Shown: in pieces, positions 18,070 to 26,541 of the stretch
How positions within the stretch are numbered: the stretch's first letter is position 1
Layout of the letters: every line of letters begins with the position of its first letter
Position numbers and translations under genes: made by a program
Notes under the pieces: model-generated
Database searches by the model: none
Seen by the model: only the letters and a program-made list of their open reading frames with translations
What the model was told of the DNA's origin: nothing
Assembly: GCA_019636385.1 (NCBI GenBank)
Contig: JAHBXT010000004.1
Coordinates: 62,001 to 126,000 of the forward strand
Direction: 5' to 3'
DNA: 64,000 nt
Source: Pirellulaceae bacterium
Lineage (GTDB): Bacteria > Planctomycetota > Planctomycetia > Pirellulales > Pirellulaceae

Positions 18070-18660
18070 CTAATGCGCCACCGGCCGGTCAATCTCCAGT
18101 AAATCGCAAACTCTTTCGATCAGTCGATCGACGGTAAATGGCTTTTGCATAAAGTCATCGGCACCGGCGGCGCGGAGGCTGGCAACTTTGTCTTGCTCTA
18201 TCATCCCCGAAATGCAAATGATCTTGACCGAATCGAGGGTACTGTCGCTACGAACTCGCTGGCAGACCTCTTTGCCGTTGATGTCTGGCAGCATGACGTC
18301 TAGAACAACCATGTCTGGTCGGAATTCTTTGACTTGCATACCGGCCGCAAAGCCATTGTTCGCGGTGCGGATATCGAAACGACCATCCCGCGCGAAAGCG
18401 TCGGCCATCAAATCCACCAAGTCTTGTTCGTCATCGACAATCAGCAGCTTCTTCTTGCCATTTTCGAGGGCATCCGTGGGAATGCCGTTGTCTCTCATGA
18501 AAGAAAACAACTGGTCGCGAGGAATTCTTCGAAATCGGCTTCCGGGAACTCGAAATCCCTTCAATGTCCCGTTGTCAAAACAGCGAATAATCGTTTGCTG
18601 ACTAACTTTGCATATCTTGGCTGCTTCACCTGTCGTAAAGACTGTCTTGGTTGTCGACAT
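18070..18660 (-). CDS. Response regulator with N-terminal excisionase-like HTH
   Basis: The start at 18660 has GGGAG six bases upstream. Residues 1-60 form a MerR/excisionase-type winged helix (TTGEAAKICKVSQQTIIRCF, then RIPRDQLFSFM). Residues about 70-190 form a receiver domain with the acidic pair DDEQD, phospho-acceptor Asp in VVLDVMLPD, a Ser of CISGM and Lys of FMQKPF. DNA binding before the receiver is the reverse of the usual OmpR or NarL order. The histidine kinase downstream is the likely partner. A near-consensus promoter at 18892-18919 implies a leader of more than 200 bases. Target genes are not evident from the context. Confidence 0.9.
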   Translation of the reverse strand: MSTTKTVFTTGEAAKICKVSQQTIIRCFDNGTLKGFRVPGSRFRRIPRDQLFSFMRDNGIPTDALENGKKKLLIVDDEQDLVDLMADAFARDGRFDIRTANNGFAAGMQVKEFRPDMVVLDVMLPDINGKEVCQRVRSDSTLDSVKIICISGMIEQDKVASLRAAGADDFMQKPFTVDRLIERVCDLLEIDRPVAH

Positions 18661-18891
18661 TGGCTCCCACCATCCTTCCTGATCGACGGTTGCCACAGCC
18701 AAGCTATCGAATCAGACCAGAGAATCCTAAGTGGTCTCTTCCCTGACCCCAGCTCCGCCTTCAGCAAACCGACTTACCGTGTGTTGCGCAAAGAACACAG
18801 ATCGAAGACCAACCCCAATCTGCTTGTGTTCTGTATCCCTCAGCATTTTCCATCCTGACCAATCTTGCCAGAATTGTCAGAAGTGCGTTGG

Positions 18892-18919
18892 ATTATAACG
18901 ATTGGGCTGTTTGGGTCAA
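18892..18919 (-). promoter_or_regulatory. Near-consensus sigma70-type promoter
   Basis: On the minus strand the sequence reads TTGACC, 16 bases, TATAAT. It faces the HTH-receiver/histidine-kinase operon, with the start codon at 18660. Transcription would begin near 18885, leaving a leader of about 225 bases. I see nothing else in the gap from 18661 to 19133. Confidence 0.6.
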
Positions 18920-19133
18920 TACCGATAGATTCTACGCAACATTAGAACAGATAGGCACTTACGACAATCGCAGTTAACTGCCTTAAAAATTCCTCCTAAA
19001 TTGCGCCCACTTCACATTCTGCTTGAACATGACAATTCAAGCACTGAGCTGCAATTGACAAACCGCACCGGTCAACCAAAGTGAGCAACTTGGAGAGCCG
19101 CGTGCCCATCAGATGAGGCCATACGACCTTTGG

Positions 19134-19163
19134 TAACCGCGCGGGGCGATGCCCGCGCGGTTA
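19134..19163 (-). terminator. GC-rich hairpin, probable terminator
   Basis: A perfect 12-base stem (arms TAACCGCGCGGG and CCCGCGCGGTTA) with a 6-base loop lies about 50 bases past the stop of the minus-strand gene at 19213. It has no T run, so it would be a non-canonical or Rho-assisted end. Confidence 0.5.
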
Positions 19164-19184
19164 AACCAAGAAGCTCATGCACCT

Positions 19185-19220
19185 TTGCTGAATGTTACTC
19201 GGTTGCTGAATGTTACTCGG
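19185..19220. repeat. Perfect 18-bp tandem duplication across a stop codon
   Basis: Two identical copies (19185-19202 and 19203-19220) span the end of the gene at 19213. The unit is six codons long and includes the stop, so the gene now has two in-frame TAA codons 18 bases apart. This looks like a recent slippage event. Confidence 0.85.
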
Positions 19221-19737
19221 TGGGAGATGAATCCCGCAGCTCGCGCTTGTTAGCAAATTGGGCGTGCGCTTCGGCTCGCTTGCGTTGCAATAACTTGCGC
19301 TGCGCATCGGTCAACACCTCCTCACAAGCCGCTAGCTCTTCCTGCTTGAGCCGATCCAGTTGCTGTGTTAGTTCCTCTATACGCTGACGAAAGTCGGCTT
19401 GAAGCTCCCGAATTCTGTCTCGCTGTTCGGGATCTACCAAGCCTGCGAAATACCGAGGCAAACGGCCTACCGGTGCCTCAGGCAACGCGTCGATATCCGT
19501 TGCTTGCTTTGCAGCTCGCGGCTTGCGAATCTTGACGCTCTTGCTGTTTGGATCAGGCGTTCCGGGTACCTGATCGCTCTCATTCTGTAATTCCGCCGCT
19601 TTAGTGGACTCTGATTTTGCGCCTAAGGGGATTGTTTCCCTAGCGGTCACTTGAGCTGCGTTCCAGCCAAGCCCCCAAACTGCCACTATTGCCAAGACTG
19701 CCAAAAATCTCGATTTTTTGCTGACCATACGGGACAT
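19213..19737 (-). CDS. Hypothetical exported coiled-coil protein
   Basis: I do not recognise a family. The 174-residue product has a signal peptide (FLAVLAIVAVWGLGWNAAQVTA), a polar linker rich in Lys, Ser and Pro, and a C-terminal helix of about 70 residues (EQRDRIRELQADFRQRIEEL and onward) with strong heptad character. Small periplasmic proteins of this shape, with a helical hairpin rich in Gln, Glu and Arg, are common in planctomycetes and recall Spy/CpxP-like helices, but the match is only in style. GGAG lies seven bases before the ATG. The 3' end carries the tandem duplication described separately, and a strong hairpin follows. Confidence 0.62.
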   Translation of the reverse strand: MSRMVSKKSRFLAVLAIVAVWGLGWNAAQVTARETIPLGAKSESTKAAELQNESDQVPGTPDPNSKSVKIRKPRAAKQATDIDALPEAPVGRLPRYFAGLVDPEQRDRIRELQADFRQRIEELTQQLDRLKQEELAACEEVLTDAQRKLLQRKRAEAHAQFANKRELRDSSPTE

Positions 19738-20024
19738 GCTTCCGCTCCTACAGCAGATGTATGCAATTCGCGTCGCCAGTCAACACGAGCCAGCGATGAA
19801 CTGCACATTGGTAGTCGCGGGCCGAACGCATATTTTTGACGGACTCGGAGATTTTTTTCCAAATTTTTGGTGTGACCCGTTCGTCGTCTCGACCAGCATG
19901 TCATGGGCGAAATACCTACGAGTTTGTGCGGTCACATTGACCTGTTGCCAGAGGCTGTGCTACAGAAGTATGCCGCTATCAATGGCTCCTGCAATCAATC
20001 AGTGCTCCCAGATCAGGAATAATC

Positions 20025-21917
20025 TTGGACGACACCCTCACTACAAAAACTCCCAAGTCAAACCAACTCAGTGGCCGACCAACCGGATGGCGGAAGGCGA
20101 TTCGGGTGACCAGAAGAGTTGCAGACTCAGTCCTTAATCTACTGGAACTCTGGTGGAACAAGTCGGCCTTTCCGGGCCAACGTTCCGAAAATGCTCCAGC
20201 CGCTGACAACCACCGCATGGCTTGGCTTGCCGGAGTAGCCGTGATGACGCTGGCCGCAGTTTCAATCGGCCACAGCTTGAATCATCCGCTGTTTGAACCC
20301 GACGAAACGCGATACGCCCAAATCGCTCTGGAAATGTACGAGACAGGAGACTGGACCGTTCCAAAAATTAGTGGCCAAGCATACATGGATAAACCGCCCA
20401 TGCTCTTCTGGTCGATCGCGACCAGTTACCATCTGCTGGGCGTGTCTCAATTTGCGGCTCGTGCGCCGGTAGCGTTGGCTGCATGGCTAACGATACTAAC
20501 CACCTACGTCTTGGGCAGAAAACTATTTGGCACGGGAGCTGCGGTCGCCGGAACTTGTTGCTTGCTGTGCACTGGGTTGTTAGCCGTCGCTAGTCGATTT
20601 TTACTGACCGATGCTATCTTGACGTTTGCAACAACGACAGCCTCGCTGGCCATGATCATGGCATTGCATCGCGAATCCTCTCGAAGCACCGGCCTGTGGC
20701 TTATCCTGGCCGGAGTGGCAATCGGTCTAGGTATATTGACTAAGGGTCCAATCGCCCTTTTGTTAACGATTCCTCCTGTGGGCATCTATTATCGCCTGAG
20801 CAATCAGGTGCGTCAGTTGCATCATTGGCATTATCTTGCGGTGCTCGCTCCCGCCCTGTCGCTGCCTGCCCCCTGGTTTGTGCTGATGCTATTGAAGCAA
20901 CCCGGCTTCATTCAGTACTTCTTCTGGAAGCATAACTTTCAGCGTTTTACGGACACGTTTCAGCACGAGCAACCTTTCTGGTTCTATCTGCCGATTCTGT
21001 TAGTGGCCATGGCCCCAACGACTTTTCTAATACCAGCCGCACTGCGATTCTTGACGTCATCCCAACCGCTGGTCTGCCGAATGCGGTGCCAACCCCTAGG
21101 CGCTGTCCTACTTTCTGCAAGCTGGGTTGTATTCTTCTTTTCACTGTCCGATGGCAAGCTGCCTGCCTACATTCTACCAAGCGTTCCACTGCTGAGCTTG
21201 GCGATTGCCGTCTGCCTGCACCGCGCGTGGGTTGCGCAGCGGAGTCACCAGACACCGCCTGCGAACTCAACATTGATATCCGGCCAAGCTGCTGCCGTTG
21301 GGCCCATTGTGCATTGGTCGCGTCAAGGCGCGCGGATTGGCACACTGCTCGTACTAATTGGCGGCTTGATCTTGATCCCGCTACATGGTTACCTGGCGCG
21401 ACAACTGACTGAGACAGCCATTATTTTTGGATTGCTGGTAACGGCCGCTTTGGTGTGGCTGAAGTGGTTTGCTCCCAGCAATCGGCGGTGGCTCGACTGG
21501 CCATGGGGTTATGCAATGGGTGCGAGCCTGCTGGTTGGTTACTTCGGATTCGGTCAAGTGTTACCTCAGTTTTCCTATTGGCGTAGCGATTTGCAGTTGG
21601 TTCGTCAGATGCTCACCAGCAATCCCACACAAACAGTCGTGTTTTATGATCGTTTGCCCAACGCGTTCCAATTGGAATTACCGGCGCACACCAGCGTCAT
21701 CACGGCTACTTCGCTACAGGAGCTTCAGGCAATTGCAGCCCATCCATTAGGAGCGATTCTTCTGACGGATCGCCAAGAAGTAGCACAACTCAGAGCCGAA
21801 GCGGCCGACACGCTAGACTTCCAGCAGTGCCCGGGACATCGTGATATGTTCGTCATCAGAGCACCTGAGCCGGCCGGAACCCATTCCGCATCGGCTCGAC
21901 CGATCCCCGCCAGATAG
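20025..21917 (+). CDS. GT39-family glycosyltransferase (ArnT/PMT-like)
   Basis: This 630-residue membrane protein has about a dozen hydrophobic segments. After the first there is the signature region LFEPDETRYAQIALEM, with the paired acidic residues of the GT-C fold, then DKPPMLFW. These match lipid-linked sugar transferases of the ArnT/PMT type, which move a sugar from a polyprenyl phosphate onto lipid A, protein or another acceptor outside the inner membrane. The TTG start at 20025 has an AGGA box eight bases upstream; the first 60 residues are cytoplasmic and basic. The substrate is not known. The gene converges with aceF, with a small hairpin in between. Confidence 0.88.
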   Translation: MDDTLTTKTPKSNQLSGRPTGWRKAIRVTRRVADSVLNLLELWWNKSAFPGQRSENAPAADNHRMAWLAGVAVMTLAAVSIGHSLNHPLFEPDETRYAQIALEMYETGDWTVPKISGQAYMDKPPMLFWSIATSYHLLGVSQFAARAPVALAAWLTILTTYVLGRKLFGTGAAVAGTCCLLCTGLLAVASRFLLTDAILTFATTTASLAMIMALHRESSRSTGLWLILAGVAIGLGILTKGPIALLLTIPPVGIYYRLSNQVRQLHHWHYLAVLAPALSLPAPWFVLMLLKQPGFIQYFFWKHNFQRFTDTFQHEQPFWFYLPILLVAMAPTTFLIPAALRFLTSSQPLVCRMRCQPLGAVLLSASWVVFFFSLSDGKLPAYILPSVPLLSLAIAVCLHRAWVAQRSHQTPPANSTLISGQAAAVGPIVHWSRQGARIGTLLVLIGGLILIPLHGYLARQLTETAIIFGLLVTAALVWLKWFAPSNRRWLDWPWGYAMGASLLVGYFGFGQVLPQFSYWRSDLQLVRQMLTSNPTQTVVFYDRLPNAFQLELPAHTSVITATSLQELQAIAAHPLGAILLTDRQEVAQLRAEAADTLDFQQCPGHRDMFVIRAPEPAGTHSASARPIPAR

Positions 21918-21945
21918 GTCGCGAGGAACGGTTGATCGGACAAGA

Positions 21946-21965
21946 TTGTTGGTGGGAGCCAACAA
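21946..21965. terminator. Hairpin between convergent genes
   Basis: TTGTTGG and CCAACAA form a 7-base stem with a TGGGAG loop, between the ends of the GT39 gene and aceF. There is no T run on either side, so a role as a two-way terminator is only suggested by position. Confidence 0.35.
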
Positions 21966-21991
21966 CCACCATCGGCGAACGACGAATAACA

Positions 21992-23506
21992 CTAGCTGAG
22001 CGCCAACAGCAATCTGCTGGGGGCTTCCAATAGCCCGATGACGTCATTCAGAAATCGCGTGGCTGCACCACCATCCACTAGGCGATGGTCATAGGACAAA
22101 CTCAGCGGCATCATCTGACGAGGCTTGATCAAATTGTCGTCCATGACCACAGGCAAGCGCCTAGTACGTCCCACAAGCAGAATTGCGACTTCAGGCACAT
22201 TAACGATTGGTGTGCTGTAGGTTCCTCCAATGGCACCTAAATTGCTGATTGTAAACGTTCCACCCCGCAATTCACTGACGCTGAACTCGCCGCTGCGCAC
22301 CCGCTGGGCCATGTCGGCCAAAGCACGCGCAATATCGGGAATGCTCATCTGATGCGCGTTGCGAATGTTGGGAACCACCAAACCGCGTGGACTATCGACT
22401 GCTATTCCCAAGTTCACATAGTCATGGTACACGAGCTGCTCGTTTTCAAGATCCAGCGAGGCATTGAGCATCGGATGACTGCGCAGCGCAGCTGCTACGG
22501 CCTTCACCAAGAACGGCAGCGAGGTCAATTTGATGCCCCGCGCCGCATAATCATCTTTGCTGGCGACTCGAAACGCTTCCAATTCAGTGACATCGGCATC
22601 GTCAAAGTTGGTCACTTGAGGCGCCGTGCTCCACGACTTGTGCATTTGCGTGGCGATCGTCTTGCGAATCTTGGTTAGCCGCTCGGTGCGAACCGGTCCG
22701 TAGTCATCTCGTCCAGGTGTGCCGGGCAGCGCCGTGGCCTGAGCACCCGAAGCTCCTGACGGAACATCCACTGTGGCGGCTGGTGACCGGTCGGGCTGAA
22801 GTACCGGCGGCACGGCAGTCTGGGACTGTGCGGCGAGAGCTGACGACTTGCGAACGGCCAGCAGAACGTCATCGCGCGTTATTCGGCTGCCATCACCCGT
22901 CCCATGAACTTGGCTCAAGTCAATTCCAACTTCTCGCGCAAACCGGCGTACGGCCGGTGAAGCAGCAACCACAGTATCCGCATTGGTACTGGCGGTAGTT
23001 GCGACCGAAGTCAATGGGGCCGTTGCTGATGTCGAGGCGGACGTTGATTGTTTGCTGGAGGCTCGACCGGTTGTTCCCATCGCCGCTGCGCTGGACGCGG
23101 TCGTGGCGGCTGCCGACGATGACACAGCAACTGGTGGAGTCAAAGGAGTAGACACAACCGGGGTGGCACTGGCCGGTGAAACCTGGTCCTGTGCAGGTGC
23201 AGGTGCAGGTGTGGGCGTTGGCTTAGCCGTTGGCGCTGGCGCGGCTGGCTTGGTCGTCGGCGCAGCTCCGGTAGCCTCCAATTGCACGATAACAGCCCCC
23301 ACCGCAATCGACTGTCCTGGGGCCACTAAAATCTTGCGGATCGTGCCTGAAAGTGGACTTGGAACCGTGACGGTCGCCTTGTCCGTCTCCAGCTCGATCA
23401 ATCCTTGATTCTTGGTGACCGCCTCGCCTTCGGTAACGTAGATTTCCAATACGTCACCCGACTCGATGCCGTCACCCAAGTCCGGCAGTTTTACATCAAT
23501 GGACAT
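21992..23506 (-). CDS. aceF: Pyruvate dehydrogenase E2, dihydrolipoamide acetyltransferase
   Basis: The E2 subunit passes the acetyl group from E1 to CoA through a swinging lipoyl arm. This 504-residue form has one N-terminal lipoyl domain with the modified Lys43 in ETDKATV, and a long Ala/Pro/Ser/Thr-rich linker (about 80-185). A subunit-binding domain follows (about 183-220, SPAVRRFAREVGIDL), then the catalytic domain (about 270-504) with the active-site DHRLVDGG near the end. E. coli AceF has three lipoyl domains. It lies 48 bases after aceE on the same strand and is surely co-transcribed. No E3 (lpd) gene follows within the window, so E3 must be encoded elsewhere. Confidence 0.96.
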   Translation of the reverse strand: MSIDVKLPDLGDGIESGDVLEIYVTEGEAVTKNQGLIELETDKATVTVPSPLSGTIRKILVAPGQSIAVGAVIVQLEATGAAPTTKPAAPAPTAKPTPTPAPAPAQDQVSPASATPVVSTPLTPPVAVSSSAAATTASSAAAMGTTGRASSKQSTSASTSATAPLTSVATTASTNADTVVAASPAVRRFAREVGIDLSQVHGTGDGSRITRDDVLLAVRKSSALAAQSQTAVPPVLQPDRSPAATVDVPSGASGAQATALPGTPGRDDYGPVRTERLTKIRKTIATQMHKSWSTAPQVTNFDDADVTELEAFRVASKDDYAARGIKLTSLPFLVKAVAAALRSHPMLNASLDLENEQLVYHDYVNLGIAVDSPRGLVVPNIRNAHQMSIPDIARALADMAQRVRSGEFSVSELRGGTFTISNLGAIGGTYSTPIVNVPEVAILLVGRTRRLPVVMDDNLIKPRQMMPLSLSYDHRLVDGGAATRFLNDVIGLLEAPSRLLLALS

Positions 23507-23554
23507 CGTTACATACTTTCCAGCAATTTGCGAAAGTCACACCCAAACCTTAGA

Positions 23555-26290
23555 TCAAGCAAACATCGGATTGACCTTCTGCGGGTCGTAATCCAAATCG
23601 CGAATCGCACTAGCCACATCAGCTGGTTGCAACACATGCTGTTTGCTTAGGCGATATAGGGCGGCGATTGTGATCGACTGTGCATCGACTTCAAAATGTC
23701 GTCGCAGCGCCTCGCGTGTCTCGCTGCGCCCCATGCCATCGGTCCCGAGCACGAAATAATCGCCCGGGATATATCGCGTCAATTGTTCAGGCACAGCGCG
23801 GACATGATCGCTTGCCGCGATATACGGTCCCTGCACTCCCGACAACTGCTGTTCAATGTAACTGCATCTGGGTTGGGCAGTCGGATTGAGCATATTCCAA
23901 CGCTCAACATCTTGGGCATCGCGGCGGAGCTGAGTATAGCTGGTCACACTCCACACATCGCTGGCCACGCGATAGCGCTCGGCTAGTAGCTGTTGAGCCG
24001 CCAGTGTGCTGCGGAGAATTGGACCGGTACCAAACAGCTGCACGCGCGCAATGGCGCCAGGAACATCACGGCTGGTCAGCTTGTACATACCCTGAATAAT
24101 CCCCTCGGTCACGCCCTCAGGCATCGCGGGCATTTCGTAGTTTTCATTCTCCACAGAGATGTAGTAAATGGCCGTCTCGCCATCTTCGTACAACCGCTTC
24201 AGACCATCCATAACGATGACCGTGGTCTCATACGAATAAGCCGGGTCATACGCACGAACAAATGGAAAAGCGATTGCATTGAGTTGACTATGACCATCTT
24301 GATGCTGTAAGCCTTCACCGTTGAGCGTCGTACGGCCCGATGTACCGCCGACCAAGAATCCCTTGGCACGCATATCGCTGGCGGCCCAGATCAGATCTCC
24401 AACGCGCTGGAAGCCAAACATCGAGTAGTAAATGTAAAACGGAATCATGTTGACTCCGTGAGTGGCATAGGCTGTACCAGCCGCGTTGAAGCTGGACATC
24501 GAACCGGCTTCAGTAATCCCTTCTTCCAGAATCTGCCCGTCTTGAGCTTCCTTGTAATACAGCAACTGCTCGGAATCGACCGGTTCGTACAGTTGTCCCG
24601 AGTGCGCATAAATGCCGACTTCGCGGAACATACCTTCCATACCGAAAGTCCGCGATTCATCGGGAACAATCGGCACGATATACTTGCCAATTTGCTTGTC
24701 TTTGCACAGCTTGGATAGCAGCCGCACAAAGCCCATCGTGGTGCTCATCGGTTTGCCGCCGCTATCTTTGACAAACGCCGAATACTCTTCCAGTCGCGGT
24801 ACTTGGGTTCTGGGATGCTCCATTGGACGACTAGGTACCGGACCGTTTAGCACCTTACGTCGTTCGCGGAGATATTTCATTTCGATACTGCTATCGGGCG
24901 GCTTGTAAAATGGCGCGCTGACCACTTCGTCGTCGGAGATGGGTATGCCAAAGCGGCTACGAAATTCCAATAGCTCCTGCTCGTTGAGCTTCTTTTGATT
25001 GTGCGCCACGTTCTTGCCTTCTCCGGCTTCGCCTAGCCCATAACCTTTGATCGTCTTAGCCAGGATGACCGTTGGCTGTTCCGTGTTATCCACGGCCGCC
25101 TTGAATGCAGCAAATACCTTCTCAGGATCGTGGCCACCGCGACGCAGTTTTTCTAATTTCTCATCGGAATAATTGGCTACCAACTCAGCCACGTCGGGGT
25201 ATTTACCAAAGAAATGCTGGCGAATGTACGACCCGGGCATGTTAGTGTATTTCTGGAACTGGCCGTCGACAACTTCCCCGGCGCGCCGCACCAGATTTCC
25301 GGTTGTGTCCTTTTCCAGCAACGTATCGAAATCGTCCCCCCAAATCACTTTAATGACGTTCCAGCCAGAGCCCCGGAAGACCGCCTCCAGCTCTTGAATG
25401 ATTTTGCCATTGCCGCGCACCGGGCCATCCAAGCGCTGCAGATTGCAGTTGACGACGAAGATCAGATTGCCCAGCCTTTCGCGGGCGGCCAAGTGCAAGG
25501 CGCCCAGCGATTCGGGTTCATCGCATTCGCCATCACCCAAGAAAGCCCACACTCGCTGATTGGAAGTGTCCTTGATGCCGCGATCTCGCAGATACTTGTT
25601 GAATCGAGCCTGATAAATGGCCATGATCGGCCCCAAGCCCATCGACACTGTGGGGAACTCCCAAAAATCTGGCATCAACCAAGGATGCGGATAACTGCTC
25701 AGACCACGGACCGTTTGCAGTTCACGCCGAAAGCATTCCAAGTTCTCTTCCGTTAAGCGTCCTTCCAAATAAGCGCGAGCATACATGCCTGGAGATGCGT
25801 GGCCTTGGAAGTAAACAATGTCGCCATCGTAGCCGGAGGGGCCGCGACCACGGAAGAAGTGATTGAAGCCCACTTCGTACAGCGTGGCACTGGAAGCAAA
25901 CGTGCTGATATGTCCGCCGATGCCATCGTATTTCTTGTTGGCCCGTTGCACCATGGCCATCGCATTCCAACGAATGATGCTTTTGATGCGTCGCTCGATC
26001 TCGCGATTGCCCGGGTAGGCCGGTTGCTTGTGACGCGGGATAGTGTTGATGTACGGAGTGTTTACCTCCAGAGGCACATCCACGCCTTCACGGCGAGCCT
26101 TGGTGTCCAACGCCTTAAGCAAATACTTGACCCGATCGCCGCCTTTGCTCTTCAGAACATAGTCCAGCGAGGCCATCCACTCAGCCGTCTCCACTGGGTC
26201 AATGTCGATTGGCTGAGTCACCTCACCAGCCAACTCGCCCATCGGGAGTTCGCTATTGGTGTCGTTTGTGTCACGATCTACTATCGACAT
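23555..26290 (-). CDS. aceE: Pyruvate dehydrogenase E1, homodimeric type
   Basis: E1 decarboxylates pyruvate with thiamine diphosphate and loads the acetyl group onto the lipoyl arm of E2. The 911-residue length fits the single-chain homodimeric AceE of proteobacteria (about 890), not the split alpha/beta form. The thiamine diphosphate motif is seen in FLGDGECDEPESLGAL and VVNCNLQRLDGPV. Other AceE-typical stretches are IKGYGLGEAGEGKN, GRTTLNGEGLQHQDGHS, and the C-terminal VLGTDGMGRSETREALR. AGGAG precedes the ATG. The operon order is aceE then aceF. The 250 bases upstream, to pepT, hold the promoter region, but I see no clear box. Confidence 0.97.
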   Translation of the reverse strand: MSIVDRDTNDTNSELPMGELAGEVTQPIDIDPVETAEWMASLDYVLKSKGGDRVKYLLKALDTKARREGVDVPLEVNTPYINTIPRHKQPAYPGNREIERRIKSIIRWNAMAMVQRANKKYDGIGGHISTFASSATLYEVGFNHFFRGRGPSGYDGDIVYFQGHASPGMYARAYLEGRLTEENLECFRRELQTVRGLSSYPHPWLMPDFWEFPTVSMGLGPIMAIYQARFNKYLRDRGIKDTSNQRVWAFLGDGECDEPESLGALHLAARERLGNLIFVVNCNLQRLDGPVRGNGKIIQELEAVFRGSGWNVIKVIWGDDFDTLLEKDTTGNLVRRAGEVVDGQFQKYTNMPGSYIRQHFFGKYPDVAELVANYSDEKLEKLRRGGHDPEKVFAAFKAAVDNTEQPTVILAKTIKGYGLGEAGEGKNVAHNQKKLNEQELLEFRSRFGIPISDDEVVSAPFYKPPDSSIEMKYLRERRKVLNGPVPSRPMEHPRTQVPRLEEYSAFVKDSGGKPMSTTMGFVRLLSKLCKDKQIGKYIVPIVPDESRTFGMEGMFREVGIYAHSGQLYEPVDSEQLLYYKEAQDGQILEEGITEAGSMSSFNAAGTAYATHGVNMIPFYIYYSMFGFQRVGDLIWAASDMRAKGFLVGGTSGRTTLNGEGLQHQDGHSQLNAIAFPFVRAYDPAYSYETTVIVMDGLKRLYEDGETAIYYISVENENYEMPAMPEGVTEGIIQGMYKLTSRDVPGAIARVQLFGTGPILRSTLAAQQLLAERYRVASDVWSVTSYTQLRRDAQDVERWNMLNPTAQPRCSYIEQQLSGVQGPYIAASDHVRAVPEQLTRYIPGDYFVLGTDGMGRSETREALRRHFEVDAQSITIAALYRLSKQHVLQPADVASAIRDLDYDPQKVNPMFA

Positions 26291-26541
26291 GAACTCGACT
26301 CCTACCTGATATGTGTCGCATGGCCTTAGCCACGCAGAACTGCGAACGTGTTGTTCCAGAGCTTCTAAAGTTGGCTAACCGCTGTTGATATCTCAAACGG
26401 TTCTGTAAGTACACAGCAGATTCGGCGGACCACAACCAACTGCCAAGCGCTACTTAGATTGTCCGCGATTGAGCCCGATTATCCAAGACCGATTCCTACC
26501 AGTCCCCTTCGATTACCCACTTCGCTGGGATTGCTTTCCAG

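Noticed and set aside
19718..20137. 139-codon plus-strand frame before the GT39 gene
   Set aside because: It overlaps the start of the GT39 gene in another frame and has a Cys/Met/Gln-rich random look.
23190..23230. GCAGGT microsatellite-like repeats
   Set aside because: They encode the Pro/Ala/Thr repeats of the E2 linker and need no separate explanation.
22983..23408. 141-codon plus-strand frame opposite aceF
   Set aside because: It lies wholly opposite the Ala/Pro/Ser linker of aceF. Its Ala/Val/Gly-only composition is the mirror of that linker, not a gene.
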